Shown here piece by piece: positions 42,007 through 50,759 of a stretch of 64,000 nt of DNA. Source of the DNA: Salinispora arenicola (GTDB lineage: Bacteria; Actinomycetota; Actinomycetes; Mycobacteriales; Micromonosporaceae); the NCBI RefSeq assembly GCF_006716065.1, contig NZ_VFOL01000001.1, positions 5,270,001 through 5,334,000 of the forward strand, read 5' to 3'. A model generated the notes under the pieces. That model saw nothing but the letters and a program-made list of their open reading frames with translations. It did no database searches and was not told the origin of the DNA. The translations under genes and the position numbers were made by a program. The first letter of the stretch is position 1; each line of letters opens with the position of its first letter.

Positions 42007-43674
42007 TCACGGCAGGTGGCGTGACGTCGGTCGGCGTCGGCCGGTGAAGCGAATCAGGGCGGCACCGGCCAGGATGAACAGGGCGGCAGCGCCAATGGTG
42101 GTGGGCAGGTTCGGGCCGGTGATCGGCAGGCCGGAATCACCGGGTGCTGGGGCGACGGTGACGCTGATGGGCACGGATCGGCTGTCCGGGCAGGCGTTGG
42201 AGCTGACGTATACGGCGGTGAGGCTGTGCTCGCCCGGCGCCAGCGTCGTGGTGTGGCTGGCGATGGCCGCGGTCGTCAGGGACGTAGTGGCCAGCACAGT
42301 GGTGTTGTCGTGGAACGTGACCGTTCCGGTGGGCGTGTTGCCGGTGCAGGTGACCGTAGCGGTGAGCGTGACATCCTGACCCGCCTCCGGAATCGACGGC
42401 GTGACCCGCAACGTGACGCTGGACGTCGGCGGCGCGACCAAGGCAACGCTGTGAGCGGCGCCGGCGGCGACAGTGGTGACAGTGGCGCCTGCGGGCAGGC
42501 TGACGGGCACCGGTGTAGCGCGGTCGGTACTGGTCCCGTCGCCCAATTGACCAAAGGAATTGTCGCCCCAGGCAATTGCGGCGCCGCCGGAGGCAACCGC
42601 CAGACCGTGGGCGTCGCCTCCGGCGAGGGCGGTAACCGTGGTACCCCCAGGCAAACTGACAGCCACCGGCGTACGGCGATTGGTCGTCGTCCCATCACCC
42701 AATTGACCCGAAGAATTGCTACCCCAGGCAAGGACATCACCCGCGGACGTCAACGCCAGACTGAAGGCGATACCAGCGGCGACCGCCGTAGCCGTGGTAC
42801 CGACAGCCACCGGCGTACGGCGATTGGAGGTCGTCCCATCACCCAACTGACCCGAAGAATTGCTACCCCAGGCAAGGACATCACCCGCGGACGTCAACGC
42901 CAGACTGTGGGCGTCGCCTCCGGCGACCGCGGTCACCGTGACACCCGAAGGCAGGCTGACATTCACCGGCGTACGGCTGGGAGTGGTGGACCCATCGCCC
43001 AACTGACCGACGGCGTTGGCACCCCAGGCGAGGACGGTGCCCGCGGACGTCACCGCCAAGCTGTGGGTGGCCCCTCCGGCGACTGCGGTAGCCGTGACAC
43101 CCGTCGGCAAACTGACAACCACCGGCGTAGGGCTGTCGATGGTGGTTCCATCACCCAACTGACCGATTGTATTGTCGCCCCAGGCGAGGATAGTGCCCGC
43201 GGACGTCAACGCCAGACTGAAGGCAGCACCAGCGGCGACCGCGGTCACCGTGACACCCGAAGGCAAACTGACAGCCACCGGCGTACGGCGATTGGTCGTC
43301 GTCCCATCACCCAACTGACCCGAAGAATTGCTACCCCAGGCAAGGACATCACCCGCGGACGTCAACGCCAAGTTGTGGGCAGAACCTCCGGCGACCGCGG
43401 TCACCGTGACACCCGCCGGCAAACTGACAGCGACCGGCATGCTGCTGTCAGCAGTGGACCCGTCACCCAACTGACCGGAGGCATTGTCACCCCAGGCAAG
43501 GGCGGTGTCCGCCGCGACAGCCGACGGAGACGGCCCGTTCTGTGCGACCGCGGGCGACACGCCAACCGCCTGGGTGACTGTCACGGCCATCGCGAGGGCG
43601 AACCAACCCCCGGCGGCCTTCCTTGCCCGACGCGCCCGGGCACCACAGCCTGCCCGCTGGCGGATTCCTCGCAC
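42007..43674 (-). CDS. sortase-anchored RCC1 propeller protein C
   Basis: About 555 residues, GTG at 43674 preceded by GGAGGTG. Seven RCC1 blades, an Ig-like domain and LPITG sorting signal as in A and B. Blades 2, 5 and 6 share nearly identical sequence (DVLAWGSNSSGQLGDGTT), and the junction between blades 5 and 6 is about five residues shorter (TPVAVGTTATAV where others have SLPxG), an internal deletion. It is the promoter-proximal member of the array. The 230 bases upstream also carry the PadR operator region. Confidence 0.9.
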   Translation of the reverse strand: MRGIRQRAGCGARARRARKAAGGWFALAMAVTVTQAVGVSPAVAQNGPSPSAVAADTALAWGDNASGQLGDGSTADSSMPVAVSLPAGVTVTAVAGGSAHNLALTSAGDVLAWGSNSSGQLGDGTTTNRRTPVAVSLPSGVTVTAVAAGAAFSLALTSAGTILAWGDNTIGQLGDGTTIDSPTPVVVSLPTGVTATAVAGGATHSLAVTSAGTVLAWGANAVGQLGDGSTTPSRTPVNVSLPSGVTVTAVAGGDAHSLALTSAGDVLAWGSNSSGQLGDGTTSNRRTPVAVGTTATAVAAGIAFSLALTSAGDVLAWGSNSSGQLGDGTTTNRRTPVAVSLPGGTTVTALAGGDAHGLAVASGGAAIAWGDNSFGQLGDGTSTDRATPVPVSLPAGATVTTVAAGAAHSVALVAPPTSSVTLRVTPSIPEAGQDVTLTATVTCTGNTPTGTVTFHDNTTVLATTSLTTAAIASHTTTLAPGEHSLTAVYVSSNACPDSRSVPISVTVAPAPGDSGLPITGPNLPTTIGAAALFILAGAALIRFTGRRRPTSRHLP

Positions 43675-43906
43675 CGCTCAACACCTCCGAGCGAATAATT
43701 CCACAAATAGGACAAAAGCCGTTTTACCGGCATACGGCTCAGGGGGCGAGGAGAAACGCCTGGAAGGACTTGACCAATCCACCCACGGCTTCAGCGAGCC
43801 CGACCCTCGACGTCAGCGATATCGCCCCTCAGGCCGTCACCAGCACCGCGCAGTGGAGTCCACACTGCCGCGGCGGAAGCCCACCGCTCCGGCATCTCCA
43901 GATCGG

Positions 43907-43926
43907 TTATTCTAGTGCTAGAATAA
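43907..43926. promoter_or_regulatory. perfect 20-bp operator of the PadR-type gene
   Basis: TTATTCTA-GTGC-TAGAATAA, perfect 8-bp arms around four bases, ending 4 bases before the PadR start codon. The A/T-rich palindrome in G/C-rich DNA is a typical PadR autoregulatory site. Confidence 0.75.
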
Positions 43927-43930
43927 TTGC

Positions 43931-44476
43931 ATGGAGCTGACTCCCGCCGAGCTGACCGTGTTGGGCCTGATCATCGAACGGCCGCAACACGGCTACGACC
44001 TGGAACAGGTGATCGAACAGCGCGGCATCCGACGGTGGACAGAGATCGGCTTCTCCTCGATCTACTATCTGCTCGGCAAGCTCGAGCAACGCGGCCTCCT
44101 CCACGTTCCGGAGGCGCCGACCGGGAAGTCCCGCCGCGTCTTCCACGCCACCGAAGAGGGCCGCCGGGCCGCCGCACGCGGCGTACTGACACTGGTCGCC
44201 GACGCACGGCCGGTCCCCCATCCCCTGCTGGTCGGTGTCGCCAACCTGTCCCTGCTCTCGGCGCAGCAGTACGCACAGGCGCTACGCACCCGACTGGCGC
44301 AGGTCGAAGCCCAGATCGCCGCGGTCCAGGACGCCCAGGCGATCCAGGAACGGGACACGCAGGGCGTCCCACCACTCGCGACACGCGAACTGTTCTCCTA
44401 CTCCCTCAGCCTCATGGAGGCAGAAAGGCAGTGGCTCGCCAGCCGAGTCCAGGAACCCGATGGTGAACAAGACTGA
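43931..44476 (+). CDS. PadR family transcriptional regulator
   Basis: A 181-residue repressor. The N-terminal winged helix reads LTVLGLIIERPQHGYDLEQVIEQRG and FSSIYYLLGKLEQRGLLHVPEA; the C-terminal half is the helical dimerisation domain (AQALRTRLAQVEAQIAAVQDAQAI). It is followed by a GyrI-like gene overlapping by 17 bases. The operator at 43907-43926 directly before the start indicates self-repression; the inducer is presumably a small hydrophobic or cationic compound. Confidence 0.92.
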   Translation: MELTPAELTVLGLIIERPQHGYDLEQVIEQRGIRRWTEIGFSSIYYLLGKLEQRGLLHVPEAPTGKSRRVFHATEEGRRAAARGVLTLVADARPVPHPLLVGVANLSLLSAQQYAQALRTRLAQVEAQIAAVQDAQAIQERDTQGVPPLATRELFSYSLSLMEAERQWLASRVQEPDGEQD

Positions 44477-45098
44477 CGAAAAGATCGACTTCAAGAAGAC
44501 CCTCGACGCGTATCGCGCGCAATCGGGTCGACTGCGGATTGTCGACGTACCCGACATGCAGTACCTCATGACCGACGGCCACGGTGATCCCGGCACCTCA
44601 CCCGCCTTCGCCGAGGCGATCGCGATGCTCTACCCGGTGGCGTACGGACTGAAGTTCGCCAGCAAGCGAGACCTCGGGCGCGACTACGTCGTCCCGCCGC
44701 TGGAGGGCCTGTGGTGGGCCGAGGACATGGACTCCTTCACCACCGCACGGGACAGGACGCAGTGGGACTGGACAGTGATGCTCATGGTCCCGGAATGGAT
44801 TGACCAGAGCATGTTCGAGGCGGCCATCGAGCAGGTCAGGGCCACACACCGAGCGGCTCGGCTCGACCATGTCCGCCTCCAGACGCTGTCCGAAGGACGG
44901 TGCGTGCAGACGCTGCACCTCGGCTCCTTCGACAACGAGGCCGACGTACTCGAACACATGCATCACGAGTTCATCCCCAGCCACGGGCTCCGCATGACCG
45001 GAAAGCACCACGAGATCTACTTCAACGACTTCCGCAAGGTCGCACCAGACAAGCTACGCACCATCCTCCGACAGCCGGTCACCGACATCCGGGCATAG
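44460..45098 (+). CDS. GyrI-like small-molecule-binding protein
   Basis: A 212-residue protein, ATG at 44460. It fits the GyrI-like family often co-encoded with PadR or AraC regulators: IVDVPDMQYLMTDGHGDPGTSPAFAEAIAMLYPVAYGLKF, LWWAEDMDSFTTARDRTQWDWTVMLMVPEWI, and HLGSFDNEADVLEHMHHEFIPSHGL. GyrI-like domains bind or hydrolyse toxic cationic compounds. The 17-base overlap with the PadR gene puts both under the same operator; together they look like a compound-sensing and detoxification pair. Confidence 0.87.
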   Translation: MVNKTDEKIDFKKTLDAYRAQSGRLRIVDVPDMQYLMTDGHGDPGTSPAFAEAIAMLYPVAYGLKFASKRDLGRDYVVPPLEGLWWAEDMDSFTTARDRTQWDWTVMLMVPEWIDQSMFEAAIEQVRATHRAARLDHVRLQTLSEGRCVQTLHLGSFDNEADVLEHMHHEFIPSHGLRMTGKHHEIYFNDFRKVAPDKLRTILRQPVTDIRA

Positions 45099-45183
45099 CC
45101 GTCCGATCGAGTCCGAACGCATGAGGCAATCTCGGTGACGGTGCTGTCCACAGCGTCTGATAGTCCCTCCGTGAAGGTCGGGG

Positions 45184-46305
45184 CTATCGGACGCGGACCA
45201 GGACCTCGTTGTCGACCACGTCGAAGGTGGTGTCGATCCCCACCTCGGCCGTGATCTGCGCCAGGTAGGCGCGGACCGCGCGCCCGTCCGTTGTGTCCGC
45301 CCGATGCGGTACCGGCTCATGCGCCTCGTTGATCACCACAGGTACGACCCCAACCCGGTCGATGCGACCGTCGACGATGTGCAGCCGCACGATCGCCGAG
45401 TTCCGGGCCTCCTCCTTCAGGTCCCGGTGGGGGGAACGTTCCTGGTGGAACTCGTTCGCCTTCTCGAACCATTCCTTGCTGTACGACTGCCACCAGCGCT
45501 CGTTGATCTCGAGGGCGAAGTTGCCCAGACTGTAGAAGATGACCTTGCCTCGATAGACCTCCACCGGCTTCAGGATGTGCGGGTGGTGCCCGATCACCGC
45601 GTCGGCGCCGGCGTCGATCGCCGCGTGCGCCACCACCGGCTGGTAGTCCGCGAGCCGTGCGGGCTGAAAATGCAGGCCCCAGTGCAGCGACACGATCAGC
45701 ACGTCCACCTGATCGCGCAACTCACCGATGTTCGCGACGAGCGCCGCCAGATCGGATTCGTCCGGCGAGGTTCTGACCAGGGGCGGGCCGCCCGGCTGGT
45801 CGTACTCGAACGGTTCATAGTGCGTTCTCGCCCGCATCGGCGCCACACCGTGCTTACCCGGCCCGGCGTAGTAGCCATCCGGCGCGACCGAGCAGTAGGC
45901 CAGGAATCCGACCCGGGTCCCGTCCCGTTCGATGATCCCCGGCCGGCGCGCCTCGCCGATGTCCGCCCCCGCACCCACCACGGTGATGCCGTGGCGCCGA
46001 CACCGCTCGATGCAGTCGAGTAACGCGTCGGCCCCCCAGTCGCCGGCGTGGTTGCTCGCCATCGAAATGACGTCGAAGCCCGCGTGCGGGATCGCCACCA
46101 GGTTCTCCACGTCGTGCGGTACGCCTCCGCGCGGTCCGGACGAGCCCAGGGATCCCTGGTCTGAGTACGCGGTCTCCAACTGGCCGAAGGTGACGTCCGC
46201 CTCGGTCAACAGGTCTCGCACGTACCGGAAGATGTCGTGTGGGCGGTCGCGTGCGATGAGCAGGTCACCGGTGGCGGCAACGACGATCCCCCGATTATTA
46301 CCCAC
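45184..46305 (-). CDS. CapA family poly-gamma-glutamate-type metallophosphatase
   Basis: A 373-residue protein of the calcineurin-like CapA superfamily. Metal-binding motifs are visible: AATGDLLIARD near residue 10, SNHAGDWG near 84, VLIVSLHWG, and GHHPHILKP. CapA proteins in Bacillus are part of the poly-gamma-glutamate capsule machinery; this one lacks any signal peptide or membrane anchor, so it may act in the cytoplasm. In other actinomycetes members are stand-alone phosphatase-like enzymes. It is divergent from the universal stress gene, separated by 174 bases. Confidence 0.88.
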   Translation of the reverse strand: MGNNRGIVVAATGDLLIARDRPHDIFRYVRDLLTEADVTFGQLETAYSDQGSLGSSGPRGGVPHDVENLVAIPHAGFDVISMASNHAGDWGADALLDCIERCRRHGITVVGAGADIGEARRPGIIERDGTRVGFLAYCSVAPDGYYAGPGKHGVAPMRARTHYEPFEYDQPGGPPLVRTSPDESDLAALVANIGELRDQVDVLIVSLHWGLHFQPARLADYQPVVAHAAIDAGADAVIGHHPHILKPVEVYRGKVIFYSLGNFALEINERWWQSYSKEWFEKANEFHQERSPHRDLKEEARNSAIVRLHIVDGRIDRVGVVPVVINEAHEPVPHRADTTDGRAVRAYLAQITAEVGIDTTFDVVDNEVLVRVR

Positions 46306-46479
46306 GGGATCGACGTTAGCACTGTCGGTAATCAGCCACCGATCGATCGCGCTTGCCCGTTCGACTCACCCGATTCACCTGGTCGCACGCGGGGGTACAC
46401 AATCCCGCCCCACCGCCGCGACACCACGACTAGCCTCGGGACGGAGGCCGGGAGCGACGCCCGCGGAGGTGATGCCGAC

Positions 46480-47304
46480 GTGACCGCAGCCAGCGACGCG
46501 CCGGTGCTCGTCGGGGTCGGCTCGGAACAGGACCTCACGCTGGTCCGGCTCGCCGCACAGGAGGCCGCCGCCTTCGGGCGTCCACTGCGGCTGATGCACT
46601 CCTTCGACTGGGGGGAGGCCTTCAAGGCACCGTCGATCGCCGGCCCACACGACGCGGCGCAGGACCTCCTCGACCGCGCCGTCGAGCTCGCCGGGAAGGT
46701 CGACGAGTCCCTGCCGGTGCGCGGCGAGATCGCCGAGGGATCAGCGGTGGAGACACTGATCCGTCGGTCGGAGGCAGCCTTCCTGGTCGCGGTCGGTGAC
46801 AGCGGCATGAGCACCAGACAACCCGGCTGCGCCAACCCCGCGCAGACGCCGGCGGTGCAGGTCGCCGCAAGAGCCGGTTGCCCCGTGCTGGTGGCCCGCC
46901 GCGATCCGCCGCCGGAGGGGCCGGTGCTGGTCGGCGTGGACGGCTCGACCGGCTCCCGGCAGGCTTTGAAATGGGCGTTCGAGTGCGCCGTCCGCCGCAC
47001 GGGCCGCCTGGTCGCCCTCCGGGTGGTGGACCGGGGCCACGACGAGAACCCGGAGATCCTCGCCGAGATCGTGGCGTCGGTCGCCGATCGACAGCCGGCG
47101 GTGCCGGTGGAGTGTCACACCATCCGCGGCACTCCCGACCATGTCCTCGTGGAGCAGTCCCGGTCGGCGCAGGTCGTGGTCCTGGCGGCGCGCGGCCACC
47201 ATCCCGGCCGAGGCATGATCGGCTCGGCCGTTCAGTCCGTGCTCTACCACTCGCCCACACCGGTGATCGTGGTGCGCGGGATCACCCCGGCGGACAGTCC
47301 CTGA
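46480..47304 (+). CDS. tandem universal stress protein
   Basis: A 274-residue protein with two UspA domains. The GTG start at 46480 follows GGAGGTG at a spacing of 8. Domain 1 begins PVLVGVGSEQDLTLVRLAAQEA; domain 2 begins PVLVGVDGSTGSRQALKWAFECA and ends with the ATP-binding pattern RGHHPGRGMIGSAVQSVLYHSPTPVIVV. The first domain has a less complete G-2x-G-9x-G motif, so ATP binding may depend on domain 2. In Mycobacterium such proteins belong to the DosR dormancy set, as do its neighbours here. Confidence 0.9.
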   Translation: MTAASDAPVLVGVGSEQDLTLVRLAAQEAAAFGRPLRLMHSFDWGEAFKAPSIAGPHDAAQDLLDRAVELAGKVDESLPVRGEIAEGSAVETLIRRSEAAFLVAVGDSGMSTRQPGCANPAQTPAVQVAARAGCPVLVARRDPPPEGPVLVGVDGSTGSRQALKWAFECAVRRTGRLVALRVVDRGHDENPEILAEIVASVADRQPAVPVECHTIRGTPDHVLVEQSRSAQVVVLAARGHHPGRGMIGSAVQSVLYHSPTPVIVVRGITPADSP

Positions 47305-47309
47305 CACCC

Positions 47310-47323
47310 GGGACCAATGCCCC
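47310..47323. promoter_or_regulatory. candidate DosR/DevR box before the phosphoketolase gene
   Basis: GGGACCAATGCCCC, matching GGGAC-N4-G-N-CCC, the core of the DosR consensus TTSGGGACTWWAGTCCCSAA. It lies 81 bases before the phosphoketolase start. Such cores occur by chance at a low rate in G/C-rich DNA. Confidence 0.5.
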
Positions 47324-47404
47324 TGAACCACGACGGTCGTCGTCGGCGAGGCTGCTGACGGCACCACTCGACCCCGGATGCGACCCGCGAGAGGCTCAGG
47401 CAGC

Positions 47405-49807
47405 ATGGACAGCGCAACCGCCCAGGACCACCCCCTGACCGAGACCGAGCTGCGCCGGCTGGACGCGTACTGGCGGGCGGCGAACTACCTCACCGTCGGG
47501 CAGATCTACCTCCGGAGCAATCCGCTGCTGCGCGAACCGCTGACGCCGGAGCATGTCAAGCCGCGGCTGCTCGGGCACTGGGGCACCAGCCCCGGCCTGA
47601 ACCTGCTGTACGCGCACCTCAACCGGGTCATCGTCGCCCGTGACCTGAACGCCATCTACGTCACCGGGCCCGGCCACGGCGGTCCCGCGATCGTGGCGAA
47701 CACCTGGTTGGAGGGTACCTGGAGCGAGCTCTACCACGGCACCGGCCGAGACGAGGCCGGCATGGCGCAGCTGTTCTGCCAGTTCTCCTTCCCCGGTGGC
47801 ATTCCCAGCCACGTGGCCGCGGAGGTGCCGGGGTCGATTCACGAGGGCGGTGAGCTCGGGTACGCGCTCAGCCACGCCTACGGGGCCGCGTTCGACAACC
47901 CGGACCTGCTGGTCGCGTGCGTGATCGGTGACGGTGAGGCGGAGACCGGGCCGCTGGCCGGCAGTTGGTTGTCCAACGTGTTCCTGAATCCGGCCCGCGA
48001 CGGCGCGGTGCTGCCGATCCTGCACCTCAACGGCTACAAGATCGCCAACCCGACGGTGCTGGACCGGATCCCCGAGTCCGAGTTGCTGGAACTGCTGCGC
48101 GGATACGGCCACCATCCATACCTGGTCGCCGGGGACGATCCCGCCACCGTGCACCAGGCGCTCGCCGCGACCCTGGACCGGGCCCTGGACGAGATCGCCG
48201 CCATCCAGCGGCGGGCCCGATCGGGTGGCCCGGTCGAGCGCCCCCGTTGGCCGATGATCGTGCTGCGCACGCCGAAGGGCTGGACCGGCCCCCGGAAGGT
48301 CGACAACACGCCGGTGGAGGGCACATACCGCGCACACCAGGTGCCGCTGTCGCAGGTGCGCAGCAACCCGCAGCACCTGGCCGAGTTGGAGCGCTGGCTG
48401 CGCAGCTACCACCCGGAGGAGCTCTTCGACGCGACCGGGGCGCCGGTCGCCGAGCTGATCGCACTGCCGCCGAAGGGTGACCGCCGGATGAGCGCCAACC
48501 CGGTCGCCAACGGCGGGCAGGTGTTGCGCGATCTGGTCCTGCCCGACTTCCGCGACTACGCGGTCGACGTGCCACGGCCCGGCGAGCCGGTCACCAGCGC
48601 CACCGGCGCGCTCGGCACCTGGATCCGCGACGTCATCGCCGCGAACCCGGAGTCGTTCCGGCTCTTCGGCCCAGACGAGGTTGCCTCGAACCGGCTCGGT
48701 GCCGCCTTCGAGGTCACCGACCGGGCCTGGGTGGCGGAGACCGTACCCGGCGACGACCACCTCTCCCCGGACGGGCGGGTCATGGAGGTGCTTTCCGAGC
48801 ACCTGTGCCAGGGCTGGCTCGAGGGGTACCTGTTGACCGGCCGGCACGGCCTGTTCACCAGCTACGAAGCATTCATTCACATCGTCGACTCGATGGTCAA
48901 CCAACATGCCAAATGGCTGAAGGTCACCCGGGGCATTCCCTGGCGGCAGCCGCTGGCCTCACTGAACTACCTGCTGTCCAGCCACGTCTGGCGGCAGGAC
49001 CACAACGGCTTCTCCCACCAGGACCCGGGGTTCATCGACCACGTGATGAACAAGAAGGCCGAGGTGGTCCGGGTCTACCTGCCGCCGGACGGCAACACCC
49101 TGCTCTCCACGTTGAACCACTGCCTGCGTAGCCGGCACTACATCAACGTGGTCGTCGCCGGCAAGCAACCGACACCGAACTGGCTGCCGATGGACGAGGC
49201 GATCCTGCACTGCCGGCGCGGCATCGGCATCTGGGGCTGGGCCAGCAACGACGGCGATTCGGAGCCGGACGTGGTGCTCGCCTGCGCCGGTGACGTGCCC
49301 ACACTGGAAACCCTCGCGGCGGCCGACCTGCTGCACCAACACCTGCCCGACCTGAAGGTACGGGTGGTCAACGTGGTCGACCTGATGCGCCTCCAGCCGT
49401 CGAGCGAGCACCCGCACGGGCTGCCGGACACGGAGTTCGACACCATCTTCACCACCGACAAGCCGATCATCTTCGCGTACCACGGCTACCCGTGGCTCAT
49501 CCACCGCCTGACCTACCGACGGACCAACCACCCCAACCTGCACGTGCGCGGCTACAAGGAAGAGGGCACCACCACCACTCCGTTCGACATGGTGATGCTC
49601 AACGACCTGGACCGGTTCCATCTGGTCATCGACGTGATCGACCGGGTACCCGGCCTCGCCGCGCGGGCCGCGCACCTGCGGCAGGCGATGGTCGACGCAC
49701 GCCAGTCGTGCCGGGACTACACCCGCGCGCACGGCGCCGACGACCCACGGGTGGCGCAGTGGCGGTGGACCCGCGGGACGGACGCCGACGACAGCGACGA
49801 CCGATGA
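47405..49807 (+). CDS. xfp: xylulose-5-phosphate/fructose-6-phosphate phosphoketolase
   Basis: About 800 residues. It splits xylulose 5-phosphate or fructose 6-phosphate to acetyl phosphate plus a C3 or C4 sugar, using thiamine pyrophosphate. The ATG at 47405 is chosen; the frame begins 27 bases upstream. Diagnostic stretches: [19 protein letters not shown] near residue 57, GPGHGGP (88-94), [21 protein letters not shown], and the C-terminal [14 protein letters not shown]. The full length and all landmark regions are intact. The 3' end overlaps the next USP gene by 4 bases. It gives ATP via acetyl phosphate when respiration is limited, which suits a dormancy regulon. Confidence 0.95.
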   Translation: MDSATAQDHPLTETELRRLDAYWRAANYLTVGQIYLRSNPLLREPLTPEHVKPRLLGHWGTSPGLNLLYAHLNRVIVARDLNAIYVTGPGHGGPAIVANTWLEGTWSELYHGTGRDEAGMAQLFCQFSFPGGIPSHVAAEVPGSIHEGGELGYALSHAYGAAFDNPDLLVACVIGDGEAETGPLAGSWLSNVFLNPARDGAVLPILHLNGYKIANPTVLDRIPESELLELLRGYGHHPYLVAGDDPATVHQALAATLDRALDEIAAIQRRARSGGPVERPRWPMIVLRTPKGWTGPRKVDNTPVEGTYRAHQVPLSQVRSNPQHLAELERWLRSYHPEELFDATGAPVAELIALPPKGDRRMSANPVANGGQVLRDLVLPDFRDYAVDVPRPGEPVTSATGALGTWIRDVIAANPESFRLFGPDEVASNRLGAAFEVTDRAWVAETVPGDDHLSPDGRVMEVLSEHLCQGWLEGYLLTGRHGLFTSYEAFIHIVDSMVNQHAKWLKVTRGIPWRQPLASLNYLLSSHVWRQDHNGFSHQDPGFIDHVMNKKAEVVRVYLPPDGNTLLSTLNHCLRSRHYINVVVAGKQPTPNWLPMDEAILHCRRGIGIWGWASNDGDSEPDVVLACAGDVPTLETLAAADLLHQHLPDLKVRVVNVVDLMRLQPSSEHPHGLPDTEFDTIFTTDKPIIFAYHGYPWLIHRLTYRRTNHPNLHVRGYKEEGTTTTPFDMVMLNDLDRFHLVIDVIDRVPGLAARAAHLRQAMVDARQSCRDYTRAHGADDPRVAQWRWTRGTDADDSDDR

Positions 49808-50673
49808 ACGGCACCGGAGTCCTGGTCGGCTACGACGGCTCACCCGACGCCGAACGGGCCCGGGACTGGGCGCTGGACGAGGCCGCGCGGAGCGGGCAGC
49901 CGGTGCACCTCGCGTACGTCTTCGAGTGGCTCACCATGGCCGGGTGGACCGGTCCCGGTGGGGGGCCCAGCATCTGGCCGGACGACTCGGCCCGACGGCA
50001 GGCGGCGGAGCTGGTCCGGCAGGCGGCCCAGGAGGCGACAGGCCCGGACCTCGCCGTCACGGGTGAGTTGTACGAAGGGCCTCCCGCCCCGGTGCTCCAG
50101 GAACTGTCGGCGCGTGCCAGCCTGCTGGTGCTCGGTACGCGCGGGCTCGGCGGCTTCGCCGGTCTGCTGGTCGGCTCGACCGCGGCGTCGGTGGCCGCGC
50201 ACGCCCACTGCCCGGTGGTGGTGGTCCGGGGCGACGCCGACCGTCGAATGCGGGCCGGACACGTCGCGGTCGGCGTGGACGGTTCACAGTCGTCGCTGCT
50301 CGCCCTGGGCTTCGCTGTCGAGCAGGCCGCCGCCCGCCGGGTACCACTGCACGTGCTGCGCGGATGGCGTCCACCGCCGGGTCAGCGCCCGCCGTCCGGC
50401 CCGGACTCCCGGGAGGTGACCCGGGCTGACCGCGCCGAGCTGGACGAGTCGCTGTCCCAGTGGCGGCAGGCGTTCCCGGACGTCCCCATCTCGGTGGAGG
50501 TGGCCGAGGGTAACCCGGCCGAGCTGCTCGTGTCGGCGAGCCGTAACGCGCAGCTGGTCGTGGTCGGCACCCGGGGCCGAGGCGGCCTGGCGGGGATGCT
50601 GCTCGGTTCGGTCAGTCAGCAACTCCTGCACCACGCGCACTGTCCGGTCGCCGTGGTGCGCGAACGCCGCTGA
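49804..50673 (+). CDS. tandem universal stress protein
   Basis: A 289-residue protein with two complete UspA domains, ATG at 49804 overlapping the phosphoketolase stop (ATGA). Each domain shows the ATP-loop pattern: [31 protein letters not shown] in the first and [31 protein letters not shown] in the second. It is therefore predicted to bind ATP in both halves, unlike the one at 46480. It is part of the phosphoketolase operon and likely co-regulated by the upstream DosR-type box. Confidence 0.93.
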   Translation: MNGTGVLVGYDGSPDAERARDWALDEAARSGQPVHLAYVFEWLTMAGWTGPGGGPSIWPDDSARRQAAELVRQAAQEATGPDLAVTGELYEGPPAPVLQELSARASLLVLGTRGLGGFAGLLVGSTAASVAAHAHCPVVVVRGDADRRMRAGHVAVGVDGSQSSLLALGFAVEQAAARRVPLHVLRGWRPPPGQRPPSGPDSREVTRADRAELDESLSQWRQAFPDVPISVEVAEGNPAELLVSASRNAQLVVVGTRGRGGLAGMLLGSVSQQLLHHAHCPVAVVRERR

Positions 50674-50759
50674 CCATGGTCGGCGTTGCCGAGCGGTTGG
50701 GCGGCACCGCCGGGTGGGTGGACCGGGCCGTCCGGTGGGTGGACAGCGCCGCCGTCGGG

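Noticed and set aside
46438..46451. A fourth DosR box before the first universal stress gene (GGGACGGAGGCCGG)
   Set aside because: Only the left half matches; the right half has CGG for CCC.
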